This document shows positions 18,154 through 27,393 of a stretch of 64,000 nt of DNA, in pieces; the first letter of the stretch is position 1; each line of letters starts with the position of its first letter. The notes under the pieces were generated by a model. It was not told the DNA's origin. It did not search any database and saw only the letters and a list, made by a program, of their open reading frames with translations. The DNA comes from Pelotomaculum sp. DTU098 (GTDB taxonomy: Bacteria; Bacillota; Desulfotomaculia; Desulfotomaculales; Pelotomaculaceae): NCBI GenBank assembly GCA_001512635.1, contig LFSA01000032.1:1-64000 (forward strand). Direction: 5' to 3'. The position numbers were made by a program, and so were the translations under genes.

Positions 18154-18180
18154 AAGGGGCGCTCCTTAAAGAGCGCCCTG
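18154..18180 (-). terminator. Terminator overlapping the end of the SASP gene
   Basis: On the minus strand, AGGGCGCTC / GAGCGCCCC with a 6-nt loop, followed by TTTAATT. The left arm contains the last codons and the stop codon sits in the loop region, so the hairpin overlaps the coding end. Confidence 0.7.
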
Positions 18181-18372
18181 AAACTGGCTACCGTTTCCGG
18201 CCAGAGACCGTTCGGCACGTTCGATGGCAAGCCGGACCATGTTACCGCAGTCTTTGGATGAAACATTACCGAAGTAACCGCCGTCCCTGCGCACCACGTT
18301 GCCAAAACCCAGTTCATCGGCTAATTCGTACTTCAGCCTTTCGGACATTACTCCTCTACGCCTTCTGCTCAT
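18166..18372 (-). CDS. Alpha/beta-type small acid-soluble spore protein
   Basis: 68 residues, ATG after AAGGGGG. It matches SASP conserved parts: RLKYELADELGFG, and GYFGNVSSKDCGNMVRLAIERAE, the second SASP motif. These proteins coat spore DNA and protect it from UV and heat, then serve as amino acids in germination after GPR cleavage within the ELA region. The N-terminus (MSRRRRG) is short and basic. Monocistronic, expected to be forespore-specific (sigma-G); no promoter call is made. Confidence 0.88.
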   Translation of the reverse strand: MSRRRRGVMSERLKYELADELGFGNVVRRDGGYFGNVSSKDCGNMVRLAIERAERSLAGNGSQFQGAL

Positions 18373-18493
18373 TAGCCCAAACCCCCTTATTCAGTTGAAA
18401 CGGCAGCCATTATTATTATGTGAAATAGTTTTGTTTTTAGCCGTGTAAAAAATGGCCGGCATCTAAAAGGGCAAAAAAAACAATTATTTTTTA

Positions 18494-19360
18494 CTAATCC
18501 TTTCTGGTAAAACCCTTTCCCAGTACTTCAGTGGCATCGGAAATGTAAACAAAGGCATCGGGATCGATTTCCGAGATAATATGCTTTAGTTTGGCCAGTT
18601 CAAAACGGTTTGCTACGCAGTTGATAATGGTTTTATTCTCCCGGGTAAAGGCTCCCCAGCCGCTAAAATAAGTTACGCCACGGTGCATCTCGTTGATAAT
18701 CCTGCCACCGATTTCTTCGGACATATTGGATATAATCATTACCGACTTATTTAAATTAAAACCGGTTATCGTTACATCAATCATTTTGCCGGCAACAAAC
18801 ATGGAAATTACGGTGTACAAAACAATATCCAGCGGGAAAAAAGCCAGGGAGATGGTAATGACCAAAAGGTTTGCGTAGAACCCAACCTCCCCGATACTCA
18901 TATTTTTTTTCTTTTTCAGGATAACTGCGATGATGTCGGTGCCGCCGGTACTGCCATGGCCCCGGAACACCAAACCGAGGCCCACGCCGCTTAAGCCCCC
19001 TCCAAAAATGGAGGCCAGGAACAGGTCCACCGGCAGCGGCTCAATCAGGTTATAGGTGGTTGCCTGAAAGATGGTCAGGGCCAGCGTGCCCGCCAGGCTG
19101 TAAAGTAAGAATTGCCGGTTGATTTCCCTGGCACCCCACCAGAAAATAGGTATGTTGAGGAGCAGGATGCTTGAGTAAACGGGTATCTTGAAAAGGTAAA
19201 GGAAGGCCAGGGCCAGCCCTGCAACTCCCCCGGACAGTAGGCCGTGCGGGATTAAAAGGATGTTCAGGCTTACCGCCACCAGGAGCGATCCGGCTATGAT
19301 CTGAAGGAGATTAATTGCTACCTCCCACGGGGAAAAGCGAAGCTTTAAGAACCGGCCCAA
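18494..19360 (-). CDS. YitT family membrane protein (DUF161/DUF2179)
   Basis: 288 residues, TTG start after CGGAGGG. Five or so N-terminal membrane segments contain the YitT features GLLSGGVAGLAL and GHGSTGGTDIIA. The C-terminal 80 residues form a soluble DUF2179 domain (NEMHRGVTYFSGWGAF). Function is not established. No clear operon partner. Confidence 0.88.
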   Translation of the reverse strand: MGRFLKLRFSPWEVAINLLQIIAGSLLVAVSLNILLIPHGLLSGGVAGLALAFLYLFKIPVYSSILLLNIPIFWWGAREINRQFLLYSLAGTLALTIFQATTYNLIEPLPVDLFLASIFGGGLSGVGLGLVFRGHGSTGGTDIIAVILKKKKNMSIGEVGFYANLLVITISLAFFPLDIVLYTVISMFVAGKMIDVTITGFNLNKSVMIISNMSEEIGGRIINEMHRGVTYFSGWGAFTRENKTIINCVANRFELAKLKHIISEIDPDAFVYISDATEVLGKGFTRKD

Positions 19361-19465
19361 ATTTTTTCCCTCCGGAATGTTCGCGGTGAAATCAAACTTG
19401 ATTCTTGACTTTAAGCTGAAGGAATTATTGCCGGATCTAAGTATACGGCAAAATGATTTGTTTTA

Positions 19466-21472
19466 TTAGTAATCAGTTTTCTTGCCCGGGTTTTTTAGGA
19501 TGCTCAACTGCCCGTGCAGGGCCAGGTGGGTAAATATAAACATGGCGTGGGACCAGTTCAAGGGCATCACCCAGGCCGGGCCACCGCTATCCTTGCCGGC
19601 CTGCTCCGGGAGCAGGAGGTGTTGATTGGCCTGGCTTAAGCACCAGTTAAACAACTGGCGGGCCCTGGTCCGGTTCCCGGCCAGGCAGTGGTAGATGGAA
19701 AGCCAGAAGGTGGTAATCAGCCAGGGGTTTCCTTCCCGGTAGTTGTCCCCTTCATAGCGGCGCAGGCCACCGGCGCCCCAATTCCAGAGTTTTTCTTCAA
19801 TTGCCCTGACGGTTGCCTCCATGCGGTCATCCAGCGGGTCCAGCACGGCAAAGGGAAAAACCAGGCCCAGCAGGGCTGCGTCTACCCTTTCGTCCTCCCC
19901 GATAAAGTAGGTCTGGTAGATGCCTGTGGGATCTGTGCCGGTAAAGGCCCTTTCCCCCCGGCCCAGGGCCCTCTCATAGGTGTCCCGGTATACCCTCCGG
20001 TTGACCCCGCGCCGGAACCGGTTCAGGCGTTCTGACCACTGGCGTTTTAATATACCTTCCCGCACGGTTTTGGAGGCAGCGAGCCAGCAGTCCGAGTCAC
20101 CTTTATTGCCTTTTACCGCCGCCAGTTCCGAGGCAGCCTTGAGTCCCGCGCAGACGGCTGCGGCAGAATATGTTCCCTGGAGGTACTCATCCTCCCACGG
20201 GTCAAAACTGGGTGAGGGCAGGCCGTTGGCTTCAAGATGTTCTGTCAGGTAAGAGGCTGCTGCTGCCAGGGAAAACCAGATCTGTTCCAGGAAATCCCTG
20301 TCCCCGGTAAGGGAGTAATGGTGCCAGTAGCCCCAGAGCACAGCTCCTGTTTGGTCAATTTGTTTTCCCCAAAAGGGGGCCGGCATGCCGTCTAAAAAGT
20401 AACGCTGCCGCCAATCCCCTTCTTTGTTTTGGATTTTGGCAGCAAAATTATAAAACTGTGCCGCGCTCTGGTGATAACCGGCCTCGTCCAGGGCTGCGGC
20501 CACAAAGACGGCATCCCTGGGCCAGCAGTAGCCGTAGCCGCCGCAGGCCTGGTAATAGGGATCAAATTCCGGCGCAGCGATGGATGCCCCCGTCTCTCTG
20601 CAGGTCATCAGCTTCATGGCCAGGAGGGACCGGTTATAGGCCGGGTGTGCCGGAACCCCCTCCAGGGTCCGGGCGCCTGCCTGGAGCCAATCCAGCCAGT
20701 ACTGCCGGGTGTCTTCCAGCCACTCACTTCCTCCCCGGGTTGCCGCGACGGCCAGAAGGGCCCGGACCTCTTCCTCCCCGTGCCCGGCAGCCAGGTATAT
20801 TGTAAAGGTTTTCGCTTCCCCCGGCCTGACTTCACCCAGATCCCAGGCCAGGCTACCGGCGCCATGGCGGATGGAGTCCCTGTTTCCCCAGAGCGTTCCT
20901 TCGGTTGCTTCCCGGTATGGGTCAGTGGCAGTATCCCGCCGCCCGCACTGGTACCCTGCCAGGGGATAACCGCAGCCGGCTACGGCAAAATAAACATCCC
21001 GCCGGAAAAAAACCAGAGCATGGCTGGCAAAGTCCAGGTATACACCGTCATAAAGGATCGATTCCTCAATTTCGAAGTTGCAGTATAGAAAAAAGGTTAT
21101 GCTCTCGCTATTGCCACCAGTATTTTCAATTTTATAGTGCCTGGCCAGCAGGTCCTGCTGCGGCAAAACAAAATCCCACTGCGTAACACTCAGCTGGCTG
21201 GACAGGCCGGTCAGGGTCGTTTCCAGGATGTTTGTGTCGGCCAGGTAGCGCTGGGAGGAGGACCATTCACCCAGGTGGAACCATTTGGTCGGGCTATTGC
21301 CGAACCTTAGCCCCGTCCAGAAGCGGCCCAGGTGCTGGCCGTAGTCGATGCGCGGCCAGAAGAGCTTGAAAATCTCTCCGTTTCTTTTTAATAAAGCAAG
21401 CATCCTGGAGTTTCCGATAATGGCCTCCGGCATTTCCAGCCGGGTCGTTGCTTGATTGATTTTTCCCACCAC
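19466..21472 (-). CDS. Glycoside hydrolase family 15 (glucoamylase-type)
   Basis: 668 residues. The N-terminal ~270 residues are a beta-sandwich and the rest an (alpha/alpha)6 barrel. Family marks: CGGYGYCWPRDAVF, a candidate general acid in DPWEDEYLQG (after SPSF), and the candidate general base in LLLPEQAG. GH15 enzymes cleave alpha-1,4/1,6-linked glucose from oligosaccharides or from trehalose. No signal peptide is visible, so it should work on internal alpha-glucan. The alpha-glucan phosphorylase at 43977 fits the same purpose. GTG start with a weak ribosome site. Confidence 0.9.
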   Translation of the reverse strand: MVGKINQATTRLEMPEAIIGNSRMLALLKRNGEIFKLFWPRIDYGQHLGRFWTGLRFGNSPTKWFHLGEWSSSQRYLADTNILETTLTGLSSQLSVTQWDFVLPQQDLLARHYKIENTGGNSESITFFLYCNFEIEESILYDGVYLDFASHALVFFRRDVYFAVAGCGYPLAGYQCGRRDTATDPYREATEGTLWGNRDSIRHGAGSLAWDLGEVRPGEAKTFTIYLAAGHGEEEVRALLAVAATRGGSEWLEDTRQYWLDWLQAGARTLEGVPAHPAYNRSLLAMKLMTCRETGASIAAPEFDPYYQACGGYGYCWPRDAVFVAAALDEAGYHQSAAQFYNFAAKIQNKEGDWRQRYFLDGMPAPFWGKQIDQTGAVLWGYWHHYSLTGDRDFLEQIWFSLAAAASYLTEHLEANGLPSPSFDPWEDEYLQGTYSAAAVCAGLKAASELAAVKGNKGDSDCWLAASKTVREGILKRQWSERLNRFRRGVNRRVYRDTYERALGRGERAFTGTDPTGIYQTYFIGEDERVDAALLGLVFPFAVLDPLDDRMEATVRAIEEKLWNWGAGGLRRYEGDNYREGNPWLITTFWLSIYHCLAGNRTRARQLFNWCLSQANQHLLLPEQAGKDSGGPAWVMPLNWSHAMFIFTHLALHGQLSILKNPGKKTDY

Positions 21473-21659
21473 CGTTCCAAGAAATCCCTGTTTATCTTAC
21501 ATTATAACTGATTAGCTAAAGTCCTTTAAGATATGTTTAAACGTGGTATGATATTTAAAGGTGCCGAAGCGTTTTAGTGACTTTATACCTTTATAAGATC
21601 CATCTTTTTGAAAGAAGAGCTTTATCGAAAAAACTCAGATAAGGGGTGGACAGAGTCAA

Positions 21660-21965
21660 ATGAAACCTGAGGCGGGAGGAGGCGGGAGCAATTTCCCAAC
21701 CCTGGAGGAGGTCAGGGCCGAGATCGACAGGGTGGATCAGCAGATCATCGAGCTTTTGGGCAAACGGGCAGAACTGGTGCGCAGCCTTGGAAAATTTAAA
21801 AAGGGGGGGCCGGTCCGGGATCCGGAAAGGGAGAGAAGGGTTTTAGAAAAGGTGAAGGGGCTGGCCCTGGACAGGGGACTCAGCCCGGATTTCGTGGAAA
21901 AAGTCTACCGGGGTTTTTTCAGTTATTTTGTAGAATTGCAGCAGGCAAACGGAGAACAAAGGTAG
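21660..21965 (+). CDS. Chorismate mutase (AroQ type)
   Basis: 101 residues: a helical AroQ domain. LEEVRAEIDRVDQQIIELL, then KRAELVRSLGKFK and DPERERRVLEKV hold the usual arginines and lysine of the active site. It converts chorismate to prephenate for tyrosine and phenylalanine. It is free-standing, not fused to prephenate dehydratase or DAHP synthase. The first 15 residues are glycine-rich and may be flexible. Convergent with the phosphatase gene, 14 bp apart. Confidence 0.88.
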   Translation: MKPEAGGGGSNFPTLEEVRAEIDRVDQQIIELLGKRAELVRSLGKFKKGGPVRDPERERRVLEKVKGLALDRGLSPDFVEKVYRGFFSYFVELQQANGEQR

Positions 21966-21979
21966 TTTGCAGCGGGTAA

Positions 21980-22765
21980 TTATATATATTTAAGCAATTC
22001 GTCATGGATCAGGCCGTTAGATGCTGCAATTGAGAGATAGGGTTCAAGGACCAGTTTTTTACCGTCGACGTCCGTGACCCTGCCCCCGGCCTCTTCCACC
22101 AGCAGGGAGCCGGCAGCCACATCCCAGGGCATCAGGGTGTTTTCCCAGAAACCGGTCAGCCGCCCGCAGGCCACGTAGGCCAGTTCCAGGGCAGCGGAAC
22201 CCAGAGCCCTTAAGTTGGAACAGCGGTGAATAATCCTGTGGTAGTCGATTCTGTTCAGGCGTTCGCTAAAGGACTTATTGGCAGGGTAACCGGTAACCAG
22301 AAGGCTTTCCGGCAGTGTTTGCCGGAGCTTGTCTACCTGCACCGGCCTGCCGTTTAGAAAGGCCCCGCAGTCTGCCAGGGCGGTGAAGCACTCCCGCCGG
22401 AACGGATCATATACCACTCCGGCAAGAACTCTGTCTTGCCGGCAGAGAGCAATTGACACGCTACAGAAGGGAATGCCGTAGACAAAGTTGGTGGTGCCGT
22501 CCAGGGGATCCACGTACCAGGTAAAGCTGTCCCGCCCGGTTTCCGGGGCCTTTTCATTTTCCTCACCTATAATCACGTGTTCTGGAAATGCCTTCTGGAG
22601 ACCAAGTGTGATCAATTCTTCAGATTGGCGGTCCACTTCTGTCACCAGATCTGAGGGACAGGACTTGAATCCACTGTGGAAGTCTTCTCCAAAACTGTTT
22701 CTGATGATTTCTCCAGCCTGAAGGGCCAGGTCAACGGCTGTTTTAAGGAAAAGATCGTAATTCAT
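21980..22765 (-). CDS. Inositol monophosphatase family protein (SuhB-like)
   Basis: 261 residues, AAGGAG before the ATG. Metal-binding motifs of the family are intact: GEENEK, DPLDGTTNFVYG and PWDVAAGSLLVEEAGG. Members dephosphorylate inositol-1-phosphate or related sugar phosphates and some act on NADP or fructose-1,6-bisphosphate. The exact substrate cannot be read. Monocistronic. Confidence 0.92.
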   Translation of the reverse strand: MNYDLFLKTAVDLALQAGEIIRNSFGEDFHSGFKSCPSDLVTEVDRQSEELITLGLQKAFPEHVIIGEENEKAPETGRDSFTWYVDPLDGTTNFVYGIPFCSVSIALCRQDRVLAGVVYDPFRRECFTALADCGAFLNGRPVQVDKLRQTLPESLLVTGYPANKSFSERLNRIDYHRIIHRCSNLRALGSAALELAYVACGRLTGFWENTLMPWDVAAGSLLVEEAGGRVTDVDGKKLVLEPYLSIAASNGLIHDELLKYI

Positions 22766-22946
22766 GGCGACTCCTTTGTTCTTTTCTTTAGATTGATTTT
22801 AACACAATCTTAAAGCAGAGTCCTAGTCTTGAGGCATTAGCAAAGAAACAGCATATCTATTGCGGGGGGCCTTCAGGCACCGGCTTAAAGCTGCCCTGGG
22901 CGGGAGATTATTCTCCTGCCGGCGCCTGGCGATGGATGGCCATTCA

Positions 22947-23984
22947 TTATGTTGTTCCCCCTGACCGGAGCCACAGGTCCCGCTTTTGCAGTAAACAGCT
23001 GCAGGTCAATACAAAAAAGGCAGCTTCTGCACAGAACCAGTAACTCGATTGGGAATCGATGTAGACCTCCCGGACATAGCGGACCTTCTCGTAGGCTGCC
23101 CTGTAATCACCGTGCAGGCAGGCGTAATAACCAAGGATCATCCAGGGATAATCAGGGGGGCTGATTTTAACCCAGTCCGGGTGATATTTATTAAAAATTT
23201 TGTAAAGGTGGGCGCCCCTTTCCGATTCCGGTTTGTGCAGACCGCAAAGAACAGGGAAGATCTGACAGGATGCGTCAGGGTAAAACTTTCTTATATTAAC
23301 CCCGGGACGGAACCAGCCGGTCTTACTGGGGTGGTAGAGTTGAATCCGTGGATTCCAGAGCATTCTTTCGATTCCTGCGCTGATGGCCCTGGCTTTAGCC
23401 CGGTAATAGGGAGCTTCCTCGTCGCCCAGGCAATCCAGAAGATTGCTGAAATCTTCCAGACCCCGGTATGCTTCGCAGTTATCCATCAGGTATTTTACCC
23501 TGTGGCTGGCCAGGGCATAGGTCAGGCCGTCCCGGTCCATCAGGTTGACTATTGCCTGGGCTATTTTTTTCAGGCCCGAAAGATTTTCCCGGACCCAGCC
23601 GGTGTGTCCAGTGCGCTGGTGGTAAAGGGCTGTCAGGGACAGAAAGGTTCCGGCGTAGGCATCCTCTGAATCGGGCCTGCTTGTTGTGGGCTGGTCCCTC
23701 TGATCATAATGGTAGTCCAGGATGGTCCCATTATTCTCATTTCTCAGATACCAGTTTAGATAACGCCTTACCAGCGGGAATGCTGCAGGTTCTTCCAGCA
23801 AAGCCATAGCCGCAAAATTTGAAAAGTAGGGTGTGACCCAGCCCTGGTGCGGGTAGCGGGTTATGACGCCGTCGGCGCTGCTTCTGTATTTCAGAATCTG
23901 ACAGCTTTTTAGCCACTGGATCTGCGCAGCCAGGTTACCCTGCAGTGCGTAAACCACTTCAGACGCATTGCTGATATATTCCAC
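22947..23984 (-). CDS. Possible (alpha/alpha)6-toroid glycosidase-like protein
   Basis: About 345 residues; the GTG at 23984 has GGAG eight bases before it, better than the GTG at 23993. It is rich in Trp, Tyr and His with helix-pair repeats, as in six-hairpin glycosidases. Fragments such as SEDAYAGTFLSLTALYHQRTG and NCEAYRGLEDFS support a toroid fold. I do not recognise a specific family or catalytic pair. It lies near GH15 and IMPase genes, which makes a carbohydrate role plausible but unproven. Confidence 0.55.
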   Translation of the reverse strand: MEYISNASEVVYALQGNLAAQIQWLKSCQILKYRSSADGVITRYPHQGWVTPYFSNFAAMALLEEPAAFPLVRRYLNWYLRNENNGTILDYHYDQRDQPTTSRPDSEDAYAGTFLSLTALYHQRTGHTGWVRENLSGLKKIAQAIVNLMDRDGLTYALASHRVKYLMDNCEAYRGLEDFSNLLDCLGDEEAPYYRAKARAISAGIERMLWNPRIQLYHPSKTGWFRPGVNIRKFYPDASCQIFPVLCGLHKPESERGAHLYKIFNKYHPDWVKISPPDYPWMILGYYACLHGDYRAAYEKVRYVREVYIDSQSSYWFCAEAAFFVLTCSCLLQKRDLWLRSGGTT

Positions 23985-24110
23985 AGGAAACACTCCAATG
24001 AACTATTTATTACATACTATGGCTTTGCTCAGCTTAGGTTTCTATTATGGGGAGGAAAGAAAACCAGGCTTAAAGAATATTGTTTCCCAAAGGGGGAAGA
24101 ACAGATTAAA

Positions 24111-25502
24111 ATGCTTGACGAAGAAATTAGAATTTTTCTGGAAGCTCTCCGCGGAGCCAGGGGGCTCCTTCTCTACAGGGGTATCCTGCAGGACCCGGTC
24201 TGCCGTGCTTTTACCGGCTTTCTTGAGGCAGTTGCCGGCCGCGCAGGTACGGACCAATTACTGGAGGCTTACGCAGAATTGTTTTATATCCTGTCCCGGG
24301 AAGCCGGGGAGACAGGGACTGAGCCGGTGGGTGATGCCTGGCAAAACCACTTGCTGAATCTAATCCTATTTGACGATAATGCTTTCAGCCAGGATGCTGC
24401 AGCGTATTCCCTGGAATCACTGGGCGAATCATTAAAGGACGCTGCGGCAAGAGATCTGGCGGCACTTCAACTTCTATACAAGATCGATGCCTGCAAGGCA
24501 CGTGATGTTGTTTCAGCCCTGACGGGTGGACAGGCTGTTGCGGGCGTTCTACCCGCCTGGGAAAAACTTGCTGTTTCTGTTCCACACCGTGCTCCCGCGG
24601 GGAACAGCGCCGCCACAGAGATGAAAATCCGTTTGCATAACGCTGCTGCCTGGGGCGACTGCCTGCAGGACCTGGCCGGTTATTACCGGCAAGCGGGATC
24701 CGGTATCTTTGGGAAATACGGAGCTTTCAGGTGGGTAAGCCGCTCCCGCAGCCTGGAGGGCATCGCTGAGCCTGACCGGGTCAGTTTTCAGGAATTAACG
24801 GGCTATAAGTCCCAGCAGCAGGTGGTGTTGGATAACACTGAAAGATTTTTGGCAGGATTACCGGCCAACAATATCTTGCTTTACGGGGATAGGGGCACCG
24901 GTAAATCTTCTACTGTTAAGGCGCTCTTGAACCGGTATCAGAATCGTGGCCTGCGCCTGGTTGAGGTTCCCAGAAGCGCCCTGGGCGACTACCTTTTGAT
25001 TATCAAGCAGTTGAGGCGTAGACCCCAGCGTTTTATCCTTTTTATCGACGATCTTTCCTTTGAAGAATCAGAGACTGAGTATAAGGAACTGAAGGCTGTT
25101 CTGGAGGGCGGCCTGGAGAACCGCCCTGCCAATGTCTTGATTTATGCCACCTCAAACAGGCGGCACCTGGTTAAAGAGAATTTTACGGACCGCCAGCCGG
25201 TGTTAGAACCCAACGGGGAGGTCCGCCCCGCTGATACAGTCCAGGAAAAACTGTCCCTGGCTGACCGTTTTGGGATAACAGTTCTTTACACGGCACCGGA
25301 CCGGAAGCTCTACCTGGATATTGTCCGGGAGGCAGCCAGGCTCAGGGGGTTGCAGATCGAAGATGCTGTCCTGGAGCAGAGGGCACTGCAATGGGAGTCC
25401 CGGCATAATGGACGCTCCTGCCGCACGGCCAGGCAGTTCGTTGATTATCTTTCCGGTGAGCCAGGCGTTTTACCCGGCAAGGGAGATGCGCCGGAGGAAT
25501 GA
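24111..25502 (+). CDS. DUF815 family AAA+ ATPase
   Basis: 463 residues, ATG with a GGGGGAAG site. The N-terminal half is helical. The AAA core has Walker A GDRGTGKSS near residue 262, Walker B RFILFIDDLSF near 305 and a sensor 1 ATSNRRHL region. The pattern LLYGDRGTGKSS...VEVPR...LR..P.RFILFIDDLSFE is that of DUF815. Function is unknown; the family is widespread in Gram-positive anaerobes. Divergent from the toroid-like gene. Confidence 0.85.
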   Translation: MLDEEIRIFLEALRGARGLLLYRGILQDPVCRAFTGFLEAVAGRAGTDQLLEAYAELFYILSREAGETGTEPVGDAWQNHLLNLILFDDNAFSQDAAAYSLESLGESLKDAAARDLAALQLLYKIDACKARDVVSALTGGQAVAGVLPAWEKLAVSVPHRAPAGNSAATEMKIRLHNAAAWGDCLQDLAGYYRQAGSGIFGKYGAFRWVSRSRSLEGIAEPDRVSFQELTGYKSQQQVVLDNTERFLAGLPANNILLYGDRGTGKSSTVKALLNRYQNRGLRLVEVPRSALGDYLLIIKQLRRRPQRFILFIDDLSFEESETEYKELKAVLEGGLENRPANVLIYATSNRRHLVKENFTDRQPVLEPNGEVRPADTVQEKLSLADRFGITVLYTAPDRKLYLDIVREAARLRGLQIEDAVLEQRALQWESRHNGRSCRTARQFVDYLSGEPGVLPGKGDAPEE

Positions 25503-25693
25503 TTAAGGCCTGCCTGGCAGGGATAAGAACAGGTCCAGCTGTGCAAAATATTTAATAATTTTAGATTATAGACAAGAGGTATTTAGCCGTTTCTTGCTGA
25601 ATATCTTTATATAGTAAAATATAGTAAACCTGCAGTCTGGTTCGCGCAAGCTGTCCTGTAAACAGCTAATGATATAAAGAGGAGTAATGTTCT

Positions 25694-25999
25694 GTGAAGA
25701 GCCCACGGATCCTTTTGATCTTATTTGGCCTGGCCTTTCTTGCCATCCAGGTTGTAAGTTATATGTCAAGCATTTCCAAGCATGAGGAACGGGTGGTGAA
25801 GCTTGAAAAACAGGCTGTGCAATATGAAACCAAGGGCACCTATATTGACTTGAAGCTGGATCCGGCTCTGGAGCTGAGAAAGGAAAAAGCCAGGTTTAAA
25901 GCTGAAACGGTGAATTTTATTATCAAGGTGCTGGTTATATCGGCATCAACGGCCTTTGTATTTGCCCTTACAAGGGACCGGGAAGAGAAAGGAACCTGA
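25694..25999 (+). CDS. Small two-segment membrane protein
   Basis: 101 residues, GTG start after AGAGGAG. One membrane segment at residues 5-25 (ILLILFGLAFLAIQVV), a charged middle of about 45 residues, and a second segment near 72-92 (INFIIKVLVISA-like). Not recognised. A short GC-rich hairpin with a T-rich tail follows. It could be a spore or envelope protein, but there is no direct evidence. Confidence 0.55.
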   Translation: MKSPRILLILFGLAFLAIQVVSYMSSISKHEERVVKLEKQAVQYETKGTYIDLKLDPALELRKEKARFKAETVNFIIKVLVISASTAFVFALTRDREEKGT

Positions 26000-26033
26000 C
26001 CGGCCCTTTCCCATATAGAGAAAAATGCCCCTC

Positions 26034-26060
26034 TGCCCAGGGGGTTTATTTTTTTGGGAA
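26034..26060 (+). terminator. Probable terminator after small membrane gene
   Basis: CCCCT / AGGGG short stem followed by TTTATTTTTTT, about 35 bp after the stop. The stem is weak but the T-tract is good. Confidence 0.55.
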
Positions 26061-26177
26061 AACAATACCTGCCTGCTTATCCGCCGGACCTGCCTTCCTG
26101 CCTGGGCCGCCTTTTCCGGGTCCATGCCCGTTTCTCATCTGCCTTTTTAGGGAAAGCAGGTGAGTGGGGGTGATTCA

Positions 26178-26300
26178 ATGCTCAGCCCGTTAAGCAGAAA
26201 CCCACCGGAATCCAGTGAACACTGGTTAGATATCCATGTTGCTGAGGCTGCACCAGTAGAGGTTAAGAGTCTATTTTCAGGATTGAGGGGATTATATTAG
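26178..26300 (+). CDS. Possible 40-residue ORF overlapping a dispersed repeat
   Basis: ATG with GTGGGGGTGATTC upstream opens a 40-codon frame (starts MLSPLSRNPPESSEHW). Its second half coincides with the third copy of the ~50-bp repeat also found at 9521-9634. Either a small translated gene or chance. No similarity recognised. Confidence 0.3.
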   Translation: MLSPLSRNPPESSEHWLDIHVAEAAPVEVKSLFSGLRGLY

Positions 26301-26310
26301 CAGGTGCGGC
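26233..26310 (+). repeat. Third copy of ~50-bp dispersed repeat
   Basis: From TCCATGTTGCTGAGGCTG on, through GTCTATTTTCAGG and GGATTATATTAGCAGGT, this copy aligns with the tandem copies at 9521-9573 and 9580-9634 and their extension near 9660. The best-conserved piece is GTCTATTTTCAGG, identical in two copies. Nature unknown. Confidence 0.5.
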
Positions 26311-26422
26311 TGCCCGGCCGGCCAGGGATAGAGGCGGCTACTGCAAGGGGTATAAATTCTTTGAATTGATGCAGAATATAAACCGGCTTTCAATATATTA
26401 TTGGACGGAGGTAGATTTAATA

Positions 26423-26989
26423 ATGAAGATGGGTACCCATGAAGCCATGGAAATGCACGAAGTTTTAAGTGAATCTATCTGTATGATTGACCACTACGCC
26501 ATGTACTTGAGCCAGTGCCGGGACCCGGAACTGCGCAGGATCCTGGAGCGGCAGCAGCGGCATATGATTGATGCTTATAATACCAAGGTAAATGTCATGC
26601 AGGGGCAGGGTATTGACGTCTCCCGGGCGCCGCGGCTGACAATGGGAGCTGGTGCTGGAATGGGTATGGAACACCACCCGGATTACGGCATGCAGCAAAC
26701 CTCGCCGGTAACCCCCAGGCCCGAGGCCAGGAGCCTGGACGACCGTACAATCGCGAAGGGTGCCCTCATGTTTCATAAGTGCGGGGCGGTACATTCGACG
26801 AACGCAGCTCTGGAGTGCGCCAACCCGCAACTGCGCAATTTGTTGGCCACCTCAGCGAGGTCCTGTATGGAAATGGCCTATGAAATATTCCAGTACATGA
26901 ACCATAAAGGCTGGTACCAGGTACCCGTCATGCCGGAACATACCTTGAGTCAGATGCAACAGGCTTACCAGCCCATGATTGGCCACTAA
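26423..26989 (+). CDS. CotF-like spore coat protein
   Basis: 188 residues from the ATG at 26423, which has GGAGGT eleven bases upstream; an in-frame ATG at 26366 lacks a site. Residues about 10-60 carry the CotF pattern: HEVLSESICMIDHYAMYLSQC and DPELRRILERQQRHMID, and a second helical half (SNAALECANPQLRNLL-like) repeats it. A Met/Gly/Pro-rich linker joins the two. CotF family proteins are ferritin-like helical parts of the spore coat. Monocistronic. Confidence 0.85.
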   Translation: MKMGTHEAMEMHEVLSESICMIDHYAMYLSQCRDPELRRILERQQRHMIDAYNTKVNVMQGQGIDVSRAPRLTMGAGAGMGMEHHPDYGMQQTSPVTPRPEARSLDDRTIAKGALMFHKCGAVHSTNAALECANPQLRNLLATSARSCMEMAYEIFQYMNHKGWYQVPVMPEHTLSQMQQAYQPMIGH

Positions 26990-27009
26990 AATGTTCACTC
27001 TGAAAACTA

Positions 27010-27037
27010 CCGGCCCCACCGCGGATGGTGGGGCCGG
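27010..27037 (+). terminator. Strong hairpin after cotF-like gene
   Basis: CCGGCCCCACC / GGTGGGGCCGG, an 11-bp perfect stem with a 6-nt loop, 20 bp after the stop. T residues after it are few, so it may stabilise the message as well as end it. Confidence 0.65.
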
Positions 27038-27129
27038 GCTATGGCTATTTACAGGGGGAAAAACAGGTTTAGAGGATGGTTGTAGAAGCAAGGGAATGTT
27101 CTTTCCGCTTCCCTTAACACTATTGAAGC

Positions 27130-27393
27130 TTACCTTAAATAAAAAACAATTTGCAAAGCCAGCAGGATTACGATTCCCAGCATTCCCAGCATTGCCATTA
27201 ATTTTGTTCGTCTTTGTTCAGCGGCCAGAAGGAGTTGCTTCTGTTCCAGTCCTGCAACCAGCTCATTCATTTTCCGGATCTCTACGTTCAACAGTTCAGC
27301 TTTTTCTTCAGCTGGCCCCAGGATTCTTTTTTGGATGGTATCAGCCAGCGCCAGGACCATTTCCCGGTTGTTTCCGGTTTTTTCAGCGCTCAT
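27130..27393 (-). CDS. Small C-terminally membrane-anchored protein in dynamin operon
   Basis: About 87 residues from the ATG at 27393 (GGAGGGAGC upstream). A coiled-coil-like helical stretch (residues 10-65, rich in Glu, Lys, Leu, Gln) ends in one hydrophobic segment LGMLGIVILLALQIVFYL and only one further residue, so it is a tail-anchored protein. It overlaps the preceding coiled-coil gene by 11 bp, showing co-translation. It may tether the dynamin-like GTPase or the coiled-coil partner to the membrane; this is inferred. Last gene of the operon. Confidence 0.7.
   Translation of the reverse strand: MSAEKTGNNREMVLALADTIQKRILGPAEEKAELLNVEIRKMNELVAGLEQKQLLLAAEQRRTKLMAMLGMLGIVILLALQIVFYLR

Noticed and set aside
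20429-21088. Long open frame (219 codons) on the plus strand
   Set aside because: Antisense to the GH15 gene; Pro/Gly-rich composition typical of shadow frames, no ribosome site.
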